A stretch of 64,000 nt of DNA, from NCBI RefSeq assembly GCF_000344685.1, contig NW_006920417.1, forward strand, positions 312,642-376,641, written 5' to 3'. This stretch comes from Gloeophyllum trabeum ATCC 11539. Taxonomy: Eukaryota; Basidiomycota; Agaricomycetes; Gloeophyllales; Gloeophyllaceae. The notes beneath the pieces are model-generated. The model saw only the letters and a program-made list of their open reading frames with translations, ran no database searches and had not been told where the DNA came from. Below are positions 26,155-39,196 of the stretch, piece after piece; positions within the stretch are counted from its first letter, which is position 1, and each line of letters starts with the position of its first letter. Position numbers and translations under genes: made by a program.

Positions 26155-29100
26155 TCACGATCCTCTAAGAATCCCCACCAGTCTGTTGGCTGCAGCTGAG
26201 ACCGTTTCAAGATCATTCGATGCCCTGTACAGATGATCAGACGCAGCCGATAACCTGTATCCCTCCTACTTACCATTCCGTCTCCAACAGGAGTTCCTCC
26301 GCCGCTTCCGTGTCGAAGGTGAAATCTTGGCTCTGCAATGCCATGTACAGGTATTCCGCAGTATCTGATCGAATCTGAGTACTGGCTGAGAGGTTACCCG
26401 GGACAAAGAAATGGAAAACCTACTTTAGGGAATCTGTGAGCGAGAAATTCTGGAAGTACCGATATGCATGGCTTGAAAAGAGGTTCGGTAGAAAGAAGGT
26501 TCATGACACTACCAACTAACTTTAGGCGAAGGCATGAAATATGACAACTGCCTCTTACATCTTCATAGACACTTGGATTCGCTGTACATTCTTCAAGCGC
26601 GAAATGTTCCTAGACACAAACGATAAGAGTTCCCGTAACCTGTGATCTCCGTTGAGTCTTTCTCTACATCCACTGTTGAACACACTCACGTATCTAAGCC
26701 GTCCGGCACATCCTGCAGTCTCGCCAATGTTTCGGCCTCAAGAAGCACAGTAAGGGTCTGAAGGGCGGGGATAACCGCGTTATTGGACCCGGGGTTTGCT
26801 TTGATCTGGTTCAATAAATCCTCCACCAAAGTTTGCAAAGCATAGTGATCGCCTTCTCCAGCTGAGACGGGGAGGCCCTCGGCATATTTCACCAGACTTT
26901 GCGATACAGGTCGTTGCTATCGCACAGGGGTCATTCAAATACAAACAATGGGAGCCAACGGACTCACAGTACTGTCCGTCTTACTGCCCACGCTTAGAAC
27001 CAAGCCAGCCAGAACCTGTTTACGATACCGCGTGACTCCCAGTATTTGCACTGCCATTGGGAAGAGCCAAGTGCTGTCTTTCCAGTCCCTGCGCTCTTCG
27101 TCACTGAAGGGAAGCGATCAGCACAACCACAAATACGACCCTTAAGTGTTCGTACGCAAGAAAGAGCCGCTTGAATAGATCCTCCCCGTCAATACGCCAA
27201 GCGTCGGCATTCTGAACCGGTGGTAACGGGTGCGACAGAAGTTGGATGAAGTACTCTCCTGCTGTCTGCCGTACATTGTCAAGTCTTTCCACGCCTTGCT
27301 TCAAAATGCCGCCTATCGCCTCATGATAGAGCGCTGGCGGAAGATATTCCTCGAGGGTGGGTAACGCGTCACCATGGGTCAGTAGGAGAGAAGAGACTTC
27401 TGTTAGCCCTTTGACGGACGCCATCCTTATCCATGATCCTACGTCGCCGCGCTGATCAACAGTATAATCGTCCAAGCCGTCTTTCAGAGCGGAGTATATC
27501 TCCCTCGTAATCCCCGCAGAAAGATCTTTCGGTATCGTTCAGCGAGCTGCAGGAACCAAAAGCATGTTCTGTACCTACATTGAGGGACGTCCGAGGCGAT
27601 CGTCCGGAAGATGTGCGACATGGACGAATAGGCATTTCGACGAGCCTCGACATTCATAAATCGGGTAGACGACTACCTGATAGCATCAGAGGGACGTCCT
27701 CGGACATTGAATGAGAGACTCACCGCAGGCTTCACCGAACAAAGGAGACACTGGATCACGTCTGGCATATTATGGGGGTACGCCTTATAATCAAGGACCC
27801 CCAGAAGCGTGCCCAGACTCTGCTGCAAGACTGGCGTACCACTTGAGAATTCTTTGATGTACGTAGTCACCGCATATCCGTCAGCTTTCATTCGCGCAAT
27901 AGCTACGACGGCACTCATCTTTGGACAGACACAGAACAATCTACTAAGCGACTGACCGATGCTAGAGCATTGGCCGCGTGCTCTTGGACAGTGCTGTCTC
28001 GGTGTCGAAGGCCAGTATCGATAATCTCCTTCCAATGGGGTACCGCGGTGTCGTGAATCTCGCCCGAAGTTATCGCTGTACTGATTAGGTAGCAGGCTGC
28101 AGTCGTCACAGGAGTGTTCCGGGGTGCTTGAATGGCATGCAGAGGTACCAGGTTCAGGTAAGCGAATACCTATTATCAGTCAGTGAGTTCTACTCGAGAC
28201 CGAACCTATAAAGGCGCACCTCTCGCTTCCTGGCGTCTCGTTCCGGTATCGCGCTTATACTGTCATACGCGGCAGCAAGCTCTGCTAAGGCCAATAAGCC
28301 ACCATTGATGTGGTCGACGTCGACAGAACGCAGGAGATTGGACTGAAGTATCCATTGATTCAGGAGTTAAAGTAACGTTCACTACATATGAAACGTACCG
28401 CGCGGCTCGCGGTCGACGGACCCAAAGTTACCAAATCCAGTTCACATATTGCCTTGAGGGACTGTGAGCTCAGCTGTCTTACCACAGGATCCCAATGTCT
28501 TAAGGATACAGAGAGAATATGGTCAATCAAGGATGTTCGATAGATGGGATGTCTTACGTGAAAGATCAGCGCATAATATAACAATAGTAAGACTTCACGA
28601 CTCACTCAGCAACCTCGGGAGCGGCGACTAGATATGCATTGCGACGAACACCCACAGCGTAGAAATCTGTTTTGCGGAGGACATCTATTCCATGAGGAAA
28701 GAGACCCTAACAGATTCAGGTCAGATGACGTCTAATGAAAAAGGTATCTAACGAACCGTCCTTCCTACGTACTCCTGAAACGCCGCACTGGCCGCTCTTC
28801 GAACTTGAACTTCTCTATCGTACAATGATACCGTTACAAGCTTCTGCGCCAGGCCTTCCGCCAGAGGTGTCAATGCAGATGCTTTCTGGGCACGAGCAAG
28901 TGACCAAAGCACATAAGTCGCGGCGTCTCTGACATTCGATCCAATAGAATGAGAGCCTTTGCGTATGTCGAAAGAGAGGGCCTTCGAAATACACGTCAGA
29001 ACTCATACAGATTCGAGCATAAAGCGTTTACCTGAGATAAGCGACCAACTAGTTGCGTGAGCTTGTCATCCGGTACGAGGCCTCTCCTAGCTATTTCCGC

Positions 29101-30640
29101 ACAAGCCAAACAAGCCCCATGCCACGTACACTCCGCGATGGCTGGCAGGTCGTAGAGATTGGCCGCAGCCATGGAATGGATAGCAAATAGTTCAAGTACA
29201 CCGTCAAATATTTGCTTCCCAAATTCGGCGGGGAGACGCTCTGCAATCCTAGCTACGCCCTTAGCGGCGGACCACCGAACCACGGTGTCCTGGATTCCAC
29301 TTTAGGGCTGGAGCGAAAACAGTATGGTACCGACTGACCTTATCCTGAAGGGCTTGCATCAACTCCTCGATGGCAGCCTCCACGTCCTCTGGGATGTCTG
29401 GATCCCCATCTCCATTATCTGATCGGGGCTCGTCAGACGTCCCGAGCAGAGAGCGACCTAGGAGTAGCTACGATCAGCGTTAGTGGCGGAAGCATATTCG
29501 GACGTTACCTTTGAGACGGACGATCTGGTATTTCGCCGGTAGTAGACGTAGTGCTGTTCGCGAGAGGACTTTCGATCTCAACTTGCGTACAAGCGTATTA
29601 TTCATTAGTGCTTCCTTAGTTTCAATTGCCCTAAAAAGGCTCCATATCGAGGGTGCATTATCTCGAGCTTGTTCCGCTGAACCAATCTTGAGAATCTCAG
29701 CGACGACCTTCAGGGCGCCTATGCACTAAGTGGCTATGTGAATATATCATGGTGTTCAGTCGAGCGTCATAGTAACCTTGAAAATGTCGGCTGTCCCTTC
29801 AACTCCAGACTGAGTGTCGCTTAGAAATCGCGGGAACTGTCCAGAGACGTCTTTTCTGCGACAATTCTAAGCAGTTCACGGATATTGCAAAGTTTCTTAC
29901 CTTATGTATAATCGAGAGAGGAGGATGGCAGCACCATCACGCTCCAGACCAGCTTTCGCAAGATGCATCTTCGCAACATCCTCTATTTGCGAGGAGACCT
30001 CATTCGTGCCATCATTGAACTGAGCCAAGTCAAAAGGGATCATGCAGATAATTGAGATCCAGAGAAGGACGATGTAGCGCAATGCCCATTGTTCAGCTTC
30101 TTGTGTCCCGCTACCTGGGAGATTCATGTACTCCAGAGCAACAACAACGTCTGTGACCTCATGGGGAAAGAATCTTACTGCTCTGAACGTGAGCGGTGAC
30201 TTGCAGGTAAGAAAGTCCGATACTGACTGATCGTCTTGTAACCCCGGAATTTGGTGTATAAGTAGAGCAAAGTCGCAATGCGACCGACTCGTGAGATAGA
30301 CGAAGTTCGCGATGGGTTTGAGACCATCAATCTTGCATGCACCCTTAATTTCTCTGCTACGGGAGTGACAAGACCTTCTAGGATCGGATCCAGCAAGTAT
30401 GATTGTTCTTGATATTCGTCCAGCTTGGATATCAGTTGGATAACAGTTGCGCTCGATGATCTCAGTACGTACTATGTCTGACAGCGAACGTAGAGTTTCC
30501 GTTTCGTGTCTGTCAGTCTCCTCATTGGGATTCTCGAATAGATCCTTGGATAACAGAGACTCTTGTAAACCAGCAAATTGTTCGTGTTTTTCGAATGAGG
30601 CAAAGAACTTCTCCTCCGGCTGCTCCTCTTCCATGTCCAC
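26155..30640 (-). CDS. TBCD (CIN1/alp1): Tubulin-specific chaperone D (cofactor D)
   Basis: A large, heavily interrupted gene for a HEAT-repeat protein of roughly 1,150 residues. Cofactor D binds beta-tubulin and joins cofactors C and E to form the alpha/beta-tubulin dimer. Readable family landmarks: RFFPHEVTDVVVALEYMNLP, then YIVLLWISIICMIPFDLAQF, GAAILLSRLYIR, GSNVRDAATYVLWSLARAQK, RRAASAAFQEYVGRTGLFPHG, DFYAVGVRRNAYLVAAPEVA, VRWSAAKGVARIAERLP, and VDQRGDVGSWIRMASVKGLT near the C-terminus. The last two exons read IRSDTAEYLYMALQ and ASNDLETVSAAANRLVGILR, with a stop at 26155. Start at 30640 (MDMEEEQPEEKFF) or two codons later. The gene looks intact; individual exon limits were not all verified. 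It shares a 240 bp promoter with BUD22. Confidence 0.9.
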
Positions 30641-30811
30641 TTTGTCGACCAGGAAATAACGGTTCAGTGAACGTCTCCAAGTGTCTATCGGTTGAGTTAT
30701 TAGTTAAAACCTGACCGAACGCCTACAAATTCAGGACCACTGCAGGCTGAGAGAGGAAGAGGTTGATGGCGATCACATTAGAATACGGTTATCAATTAGA
30801 CGACCGTAGTC

Positions 30812-30837
30812 ACCGGTGGCTGAAAGTAACCGGTGGC
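30812..30837. promoter_or_regulatory. Two direct copies of ACCGGTGGC in the TBCD/BUD22 promoter
   Basis: ACCGGTGGC occurs at 30812-30820 and again at 30829-30837, spaced 17 bp from start to start, 43 bp before the BUD22 start codon. Each copy holds the palindrome ACCGGT. The repetition is certain; a factor-binding role is inference. Confidence 0.35.
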
Positions 30838-30879
30838 ATACCTGCTTCAGGTTTGATCTGCGTGTTCCTCGCTTTCGCT

Positions 30880-32464
30880 ATGCCTGAAAACTTGAAGAAA
30901 CGCGGCTTGAAGAGGAAGCGAGTTGATACCGAAGAGGTATGATGGAATCGCCGGTCCCACATACGTCGCCACTGATTCTGTACAGGAGAACTTGGAAGTC
31001 CGGATTATAGGTAAACTGGTATGGGTATTCAACATGGCACGTCATGACTGCTACAAATAAATAACTCCATAAGCACCATGGTCTCAAAGAAGCCAAGAAA
31101 GCTGCGAAGGTTTCGAAGATACACGAAACTCAAAAGCTAGTGAAGAAGTTAAAACAAGCAAAGTGGGCAATCATACCCTTGCGATCAGAAGCGGATATTC
31201 ATCCTGATTGTTGGAAGGTAGATCTTCCACGAATGCTGATCACACTAAGGTCATACCAGAGCTGGAGGAGCAGTTGCAAATGGTGAAGGTGAGTGATACA
31301 ACTTTGTCAATCGCACATATCCTCGACAGCCTTTGATCAGCGCATAAATCACGAGCAAGTGGCTGCCACAGCCCTGAAAACCAAAGTCAACAAGAATCGC
31401 ATCTTGCGGACTGATGAACGTGTTCAAGGAGCCGTAGCGTCTGAGCTGTCGTCTAATCTGCTTACTCCCGCAGAACCTGGCAGCTCTCTCGCGAAAGTGC
31501 AGGCACGGCTTCTGAGCTCAAAAGTACTTGCGAATGCCGCAATTACGGTAGTGCAGAGCATTCTGCGTACTCTGCACCCCGATACTCCAAAAGCTCAATC
31601 ACCCGGCGTCGCTAATGCCGAGGAGGACACTGAAGCTGAATTACTCGAGCCTGCCGGGAAATTGGGCCAGCTGCTTGCGAGAAGCGCGGAAGAAGATTCA
31701 GATGGTGAACAGGATGAGGATGTTAGTTCTCCGGACTTAGACACAAAGGTCGGGTCTCCTGAACTCGAAGGTTTTGATGACGGTGGAAGTGAAGACTCGG
31801 GGGTTGTTCACGGGGACACTTCAGAGGGCAGTGATGACGATCTTTCCTCCCGTGTCGGCGACGATCCCAGTCGTAGTCTAGCACCGCAAATTACAACTGG
31901 CACTAAAGGCGAATCGACATTCTTGCCTTCCCTGTCAGTTGGATTTATCCGAGGCGACTCGGACTCGGACTACAGTGATGGCGAAGCAGCGTCCGTAGTT
32001 GGAGGCCGGAAGAATCGACGCGGTCAGAGGGCAAGGCGGGCGTGCGTACCTCCTTTTGACTTTTTCGTCACCTTTAACGTAAGGGCTCATAATTCCATCT
32101 TAGTATCTGGGAGAAGAAGTATGGGAAGAACGCCAATCATGTCAAAAAGGGAGCGACGCAAGGACGGTCGCATGCGGGTTCGGCCGACACACGCAAACGG
32201 CCACCATTTTCGAAAGGTGGCCGAAGGGATGCTGAATCAGCTGTCAAGTCTGCACCCAAATCTTACCAACCGCGGAATTCTGATAAGGCGCCATCTGGCG
32301 CATCTGCTCAACCAGAGTCCGGTTCCAGTTCAAATTTCAATCCCCAGCCACGGGTATCGAAGGAAGAGCGCCCTTTGCACCCGTCTTGGGAGGCGAAGAG
32401 GAAACTGAAAGAGAAGCAGCCAGCGACTATCGTTCCGCCTCAGGGCAAAAAGATCAAGTTCTAG
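30880..32464 (+). CDS. BUD22: BUD22/SRFBP1 family ribosome-biogenesis protein
   Basis: BUD22 is a nucleolar factor needed for 18S rRNA maturation in yeast (SRFBP1 in animals). The first exon is basic (MPENLKKRGLKRKRVDTEE), followed after an intron by a Lys-rich helical stretch (KKAKKAAKVSKIHETQKLVK-like, 31080-31170), and ISSTAFDQRINHEQVAATAL. The middle is acidic and Ser-rich (SAEEDSDGEQDEDVSSPD), as in the family. The last exon contains the family's C-terminal signature LHPSWEAKRKLKEKQ and ends GKKIKF at 32464. The last intron lies about 32041-32105, so the frame seen on either side changes there. Four or more exons. The match rests mainly on the C-terminal signature and layout. Confidence 0.85.
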
Positions 32465-32819
32465 TCAGGATTTCATTGGTCATGGTGTCGAACTTGTTAT
32501 ACGTCCGCCGGCGCTACTACTCTGGAAGTATGCTTGAACACGGCCTTATATATCTCTTCGCGCATCTTAACGATATTTATGTCTGTATAAACAGCAACGT
32601 GACTGTTTCTAATCCCGACGTTATTCCATAGGAAGCAATGTGTGCACCTCTTCAGCATACATCCACCACGCAGGGAATGTCTTATCAGCCTACGTTGAGA
32701 TATTGACTAGATGATGCTTATTCTGAGAGAATCATCACTATGTCATGACATAGATGCCCCATATTTTCCCTAAATCTCTGACCTAGAAATACAGTTGATA
32801 TCTAAAATACAGATCTAGT
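32465..32819. other. Convergent 3' intergenic stretch
   Basis: AT-rich DNA between the stop codons of two converging genes (BUD22 and the MYND-finger gene). No gene is seen; both 3' ends must lie here. Confidence 0.4.
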
Positions 32820-34900
32820 CTACACTGGTGTTGGACGTCCGCAGACATGTTTTGCACCACCGCTACTTCTCACCCGACAGTCTCTAGAACACCATGTTTC
32901 CGAGCACCTGGGACATCTAGGGAAGTTCGCGCCCCGTTTCCCGCAGGACGCACAGCAGCAGCTCGTATTCAGCGGCGAGGTATCTTCCACCTCCTTCAAC
33001 ACAGAGTCGCGGCGTTTCCTCTGCTTCTCAGCTTGCGGCACATTTAGCATGACGGGCACGGGCGAATCGGGCGCCACTGACGTCGCGGTAGTCGACAGCG
33101 AGTCTGGAGATGATGTGCGACTGAATGACGGGACGGAGGAAGCCCGCGTTTCGACTGACGATGACCTCTGCGGTGAGGGCGATGACGACCTCTGAAACCA
33201 TTTGAAGGGCAAACGGCCCCGGCGGCGCGGGGAGTCGGATGTCATGCTCCGCAACGAGCAGAACGCGGATCGAGTGGGAACGAACGATCCCGAAGGGGTG
33301 AGTTCTTCCGAGGTGACGACGGCGGAGGCGGCGGCGGATTTTGACATCATGCTGCCCGCGGTGTTCGTGGTGGGCGCGGACCATGTGGAGGAGCGGGACA
33401 TACCCCGCGGACGTGTCGCTTTCTCCGTGATGAACTGGGAGCGTTCGAGGTAGGGAGAGGGAGGGGCCGAGGAGATGGCTTTTGGTCTGGAGGCGGGACT
33501 GGACGTCCTGGACGAGGGTGTAGGCGGGCGCATCTTGGCTATGAGTACTTTCTGAGCACGGTCGACCAAGTGGTCTAATTCATCTATGCCCGTCGGCGGA
33601 TGGTTGATGACACGGGTGATGACCCCGTTGGCGACGTGAGGTTGTAAGGCGATTGAGAGCTAAGGTATAGTCAGTACATGATGCACTGCCTTCTGCAAGC
33701 TGTGGCTTACCAGGACCATGATACATGTTTCTATCTCAACTTCAAGAGTTGACGTATCGCTATCATCTTCTTCGAGCATAGCGAGAAGGACCTTAGCCAC
33801 TAGGACGCCCAGCTGCCATACATTACAGGCGGAAGCATGATCGGACATGAACAGTCGGGAGAGCACGCCGTCTTCATTTTTGGTCTTGTAATTGAGAGAC
33901 ATAGCGGGATCAGAGGGCGATATGGCGCCGTCTACATAACTCTCCGTCAACCAACGCAGTGGCCTACGCTGTAATTCATTCAGCTACGACATTCCAGTGA
34001 AGAGAGCAGAAGTCGAAACTTACAATGTTCAGGAGTGTCGCGGACAAGGTGTCGTGTGACCTCGGATAGGGCGGGGAGGGCGGCCGTATGGAAGATGGTT
34101 TCAGCTCTGCCAAAGGTGACAGAGCTTTCCTAATCTCGAAAGAGCGATGCGGCAGGTCTATAACGCGGTCGTCGTGTTGGTCCAAGCAGGATAGTATGTT
34201 CTCAACGCATTGCTTGGGCGATAAGGCAGGGCACACGACCACTGGGGTGAGCGCCTAAATATGATAGTCAGTAAGGTTTGGCGTGTTAGAGCAGTGCTAG
34301 GCGTGCCTGAGAGGCAATGGGGGAATGCCGCATAGTGGAGAGTCGGGGATAGCAAGGTAGTCGTGCGGAGAGCTATGTTGCTGTCGAAAGGATTCTGTGG
34401 AGGGCAGGGTTTATGTACTGTCCACAAAGATAGGTTAGGGCAATCAGACGCATGACCGATGTGTTGTATACCTGCTGTGCCGGCAGAAGGGAAGCTTTCA
34501 GCGTCTCTCCGAGTTCTAGTTCGTGAGCTTCACACCCGTCCGCTATCTTAGGTTGGGCAATCCTCTCCAAGTAACAGTGTCCGACAGCCTATGATGCAGA
34601 ACCGGGATCGCCTGTGCCAGAGACAGTAATACTCCAAAAATTTGTGATCGGTCGATAAAAGGAAATACATCGCGAATATGTTGTGGACGCAGCTGTCGCC
34701 GGAGGCTGTATTCCGTGCCAGGCACCGAGAGAAACAGCTTCCGCCTGCAAAAGGTGGCGTCCGATCGTCCCAAAGCGACCAGGACTCCCAGGAACAAGTC
34801 GGACCGATACTCTTCCTTGCCACACCAATAGCGCTTTCATGCTGACTGTACTCTCTGTCTGGGATTCGAGAGCTTTCGCTCGACATTCAAACCTGATATG
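32820..34900 (-). CDS. MYND-type zinc-finger protein with long helical N-terminus
   Basis: The last exon (33560-32820) carries a disordered Ser/Pro-rich region (TSSPASRPKAISSAPPSPYL) and, at the very C-terminus, a MYND finger: CCCASCGKRGANFPRCPRC then SETWCSRDCRVRSSGG and KHVC. The upstream exons (33950-33660, 34242-34022, about 34420-34270, 34560-34475, about 34830-34575) are helical with hydrophobic repeats (VWQLGVLVAKVLLAMLEE, QIFGVLLSLAQAIPVLHH), suggesting an armadillo-like or helical scaffold. MYND fingers bind proline-rich partner peptides. MUB1/samB also joins a helical scaffold to a MYND finger, but I see no specific match to it. The N-terminal exon and start were not resolved; candidate ATGs lie up to 35007. 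Function unknown. Confidence 0.6.
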
Positions 34901-35009
34901 TCTTACTCCTCAATGTTCCGACATTGCGCTGATATTTCGGCGCTGGACGATGTCCTAACGCAAAGAGGCGACATTGAGCTTGCTTCCAGGTCATGAAACC
35001 TCGCCATCC

Positions 35010-36631
35010 GAGTCGCATGTCTATCACAAGACCACTTGCCAGGTGTCTTGTAGTCGGAATAGAGGTGAGTCTTCGCGCACCAGTTTGTTGCACTGGTATT
35101 ACTTCGATAAGACGGTGGACCCGAATCGATTCGTTCATTTCACCTCTTAGGAGTCCGTCTGTGGGCCAACTAGCATGCGAGATAATGGATGCCGGTTGTA
35201 TAAGAAGATGCAGTCTATGTACGTCACCGCCATCATCACCCTAACCTCTCACATAGTCAAGGATAGTGACGATTGCGGGGATAAGATGAAGCACGATCAA
35301 CTGATATTAAACTTTGGGCGCTTCCCAAATTCATAGATGCCTAGTAACTCGTCCACGCGCTATGGCCCAGTACAATCTGCCTCGCAGGTGATGGTCCTTT
35401 GACCCGTCGACGGCCTCTTGTTGCGCGCGGGTTAGGCTGGATGGATCATCATTGCTCTGGCGTCTTCCCGCTCTTTCTCAAGCGGATCACCCTGCACGCC
35501 TCGCGGCCTCATTTTGACGTCGTTCTCTGTCGCCGGTTCTCGGAATCATGTTGCCGCTGTTTCTCGTAGGTAGTATGCTTGTTATTCTGGCTGCGCCTAC
35601 AACGACACACTCAGGATCTCTCCTTATCTGGCCACGTGTAGAGCTATGTCTATGGCCTGGACCACTTCGTTGACGTTCAAGGGAGCTGAAGCGTGGATCA
35701 AAAGAGCGCGACCCAAGCGTCTATGAAGTTGTGTCCTCCACGCTCGATTGACGGCTGTCCGTCTTGCACTCCAGTGGCAGTCGTCTCCACTAGTCTTGTT
35801 TGGGCTCGTGTTGGCCTGGTGTCGACCGCGGCCTCCAGTTTGGCAAGTTCGATACCTCTCCTCCTGTGTGCCGACCTCAGCTTCGCGTCATTCCTCCTTC
35901 GGCGTATGCAGCACGGGTTGTACCGGAAAGCCCAATACTGGTTCCGACTGAATCTTGTCTGGCAACACAAGGTGGTGAGTTATCTTTCCAATGTATACTT
36001 GTACCACAGCAGGGTTGGAAGGGGCTCTACCTGGTCACTTCCCTTCGTATCGTCGACCTGAGCCCGTGCCGGACATTTTGTACCATGGTTCCCTACATAC
36101 GTTATATCCGCACTGTCCCTGGTGCCGCGATCGGTGTATATAGAGAATATGGGGCCTGCAATGCACAGTAGACTACAGTAGATAGGATTTAGTAGCTGAA
36201 TTTCGAATTCAATTTGCAAGACGCGGACAATGTTCGAAGCTGTTGCGCCGCCCCCTTACTGTACGGCCCGCTTCTCTCGTTTCACTTGCAGGACTGTTCT
36301 TCGCAACGGTGCTTACGAGCTCAGCCATACCACTGCCCTCAAAGCTATGTATTCGTACAGCTATAGTCTTGGAATTGCGCAGTAGGCGACTCTGCCGCAA
36401 TTGAGCTTGATACTGAGCGCGGAAAAACAACCGCAAATAGAGCCAGAGCGGTGTGACTCCTGCGTTAGCTCCACAGGGCAATCCTCCACACGACTGGCCC
36501 TGTACCCGCTCCATTTTCTCCAAACGCACTCGTCACGGATATAGCTCCTCGTCCCCGTCTCTCGTATATGCCCCTCTAATCCTACCTGCGACGATACACG
36601 GCTTTTTCTAACAACACCGCTACTTGCAGCT
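35010..36631. other. Stretch with exon-like fragments but no resolved gene
   Basis: A plus-strand frame at 35548 begins MLPLFLVGSMLVILAAPTTT, shaped like a signal peptide, and later pieces (about 35870-36170) have plausible GT-AG borders, including a 38 nt candidate intron at 35969-36010. I could not join them into one protein. The rest is presumably the PP2C promoter. Confidence 0.25.
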
Positions 36632-38808
36632 ATGGTACGCGTGCGCCAAATTGCGGCGTCTGGAGCGGTACTGATCTCGCTTGCAGGGTCAAACATTGTC
36701 TGTTCCAGGTGCGAAAAAGCGACTGCGAGTGGTTGTATGCGCGCTCGTGTGCTCAGATCTTTGCTACAGCGACGGACAAGAACACGGAGTCGGGAGGGAA
36801 TGACCGGTTTATGTATGCGGTGTCTGAGATGCAGGGTTGGAGAATAAGTGAGTTGTCTCGTGTTCTTTTCCTACTTTGCGAAGTGTCTTGTGTCCTCCCA
36901 CACCCGCCTGAAGTTCTTCGATCGAATGTCTGCACGGTGACCTCGCAAAATCCGCACGCTTTACTTACTCTCATTTTGGCCGCGATTAGCCATGGAGGAC
37001 GCGCACACGATCGCTTTGCGTTTGGACGAAGACAAGGACGAACCCAATGCCTTCTTTGCTGTTTACGATGGTCACGGTGGTACGCTCTGTTGCCGTTCCT
37101 TCACGTCCTCCGTTGCCGACATAGTTTCCGGTCCCCCGCAGGTAGTAATGTTGCACGGTATGCTGGACGCAATGTCCACAAACGATTAGCATCGCAAGAG
37201 GAATATCAGGCAAAACGTTACCCAGAAGCATTAAAGCGGGCTTTCCTAGGGACCGATGAGGATATGCTTGCGGGTCGGTACCATCCCTTTGCGTTCACTT
37301 CGCGGCATTGAAATAGTCGCTCTAGACCCTTCATATACTCGGGAGCCGTCGGGATCAACGGCCCTGGCAGCCCTTGTCACAGCCGATAACAAGATATATG
37401 CCGTGCGTGCGGTGACCGGTCGATCTGGCTTCCCTCCGCTGACTTAGTATGTAATCAGGCGAATGCTGGTGATTCAAGAGGTGTCATCAGTGTGAAGGGC
37501 GAAGCAAAACAATTGAGTTATGATCACAAACCCGCGAATCAGAGTATGCTACCCTATCTCACCTGCATGCGGTCCAAGACTGACTTGCTCTTTCTGCAGC
37601 CGAGAAAGACCGTATAACTGCAGCAGGCGGATATATTGAATACGGCAGAGTCAATGGTGAGAGTTTTGCGTCACGCGTGCTGAGGTCATAAGCTCAGGCG
37701 TCCAGTATAGGCAATCTAGCGTTAGCCAGAGCGCTGGGTGACTTTGACTTCAAGAAGAACTACAAACTCTCCCCCGAGAAGCAAATAATCACCTCGGACC
37801 CCGAGATTATTGAGCATCAGATAACGGAGGAAGATGAATTCATTGTATTAGCCTGTGACGGTCAGTGGAGCGACCCTATTTCGCTGCTGGACCTCGTCTC
37901 ATTGGTGTATATCAGGTATCTGGGACTGCTTGAGCTCCCAAGATGTCGTCGATATCGTCCGACTAAAGGTTGCGGAAGGCAAGGAACTGCCCGAAATTGT
38001 GGAATTCCTTTGCGACCATTGCCTTGCTCCCAACACGACTGAGGGCACGGGAGTGGGCTGCGACAACATGACGGTGCTGATAGTCGCGATCCTACATGGC
38101 CGGACTAAAGAGCAATGGTATGAATGGATCAAAGACCGCGTTGAAAACAAATATGGGTACGACACGCCTAGGGAGGTCAAGGCTATCTATTCTCAGCCAT
38201 ACAGGCCACGAGAAGGCGCTGGTCGCGCGGGGCCCATGGCTTCGCGGCTCATGGCCAACGGTCTCGGCGGTGCTATCAGCCTGACGCCCATTTTCCACGG
38301 GGGAAATGAGGGTTTGATGTTCGAGACGGACAGCGAGGAGGAGGACGGGAATTCGGATGACGAATCACAGAACTCGTCCTTCTTCAGTCAAAGTTTCGGG
38401 CCCGGGATTGGCAACCTCCGGCAACAGCTCATGATGCCACAGGGTGACGAGGACTACGACTTGGAAGCTAATGGTCCGTTCAGTGACGATGCTGTTGGTT
38501 TCACAGGTTCCGGTATTGACACGGATTCGACTTTGGCAGGGGCAGGTTCGAAAGTGAACGGTGATGCGGAGGCGGAGGAAAGTCGGGTGGAGGACGCGGA
38601 CATGGACTCGTCGAATGACGATAAGGATGCTACCCCACAGCAAGAGCGGCAGGGCGAAGCACCCCCACCTCCGAAGCCCCTGCCTAATGGCGATGCCGTC
38701 TCGCGGACACCTGACCAATTCGAAACGCATCCGGCCGGCGACGAGCCGAGCGCTGTGGTGAAGACAGAGGGCCTCATGGATACCAGCGAGAGCCCGCTCA
38801 AGGGATAA
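36632..38808 (+). CDS. PTC2-like: PP2C-type protein phosphatase (PTC2/3-like)
   Basis: A Mn/Mg-dependent serine/threonine phosphatase. The first coding exon is only ATG (36632-36634), the second is 22 nt (36687-36708), and the third begins at 36770; spliced they read MGQTLSVPATDKNTESGG, the usual start of fungal PTC2/3. The PPM motifs follow: WRITMEDAH, FFAVYDGHGG (metal-binding Asp and Gly), [72 protein letters not shown], and GVGCDNMTVLIVAI. A long acidic C-terminal tail (38290-38808) rich in Asp/Ser is probably regulatory. In yeast these enzymes switch off Hog1, the DNA-damage checkpoint and Ire1 signalling. It has at least nine exons; the tail is one exon. Confidence 0.94.
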
Positions 38809-39196
38809 GCGATATCTCCAGCTATGTTACTATTCCATCCTAATTTCTGTGCTTTTGTTCTTCTTCCTCTGTGTTGGTATCGCGGGTTGAAACTGTTATC
38901 TATTGTCAGCTGTAGCAAACATGCGTGTTCTCTTCATCCCACTTGTGCAATCAGGTCACCATGTCCATTGTGGTTCCTCTGCGGGTGTTTGTCATACCAC
39001 TGTATATCCCATCTAGTCTGAACTCTGCACTCACTTCCCATTGTACATGTACATCGATACGTGCATTACCCAGTGTATGTATATACGGGATTAGCGTCGG
39101 AACCTCTTCATAGACGAATCGGATGCAATCATGAGGGGAGTGAACAAATATTCTGAACACGACATTGGACAGTCCGGATCGGAAGACAGCTGCACC
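38809..39196. other. Convergent 3' intergenic stretch
   Basis: This holds the 3' ends of the PP2C gene and the NudC-domain gene. It is T-rich on the plus strand near 38840-38900. No gene is seen. Confidence 0.4.
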
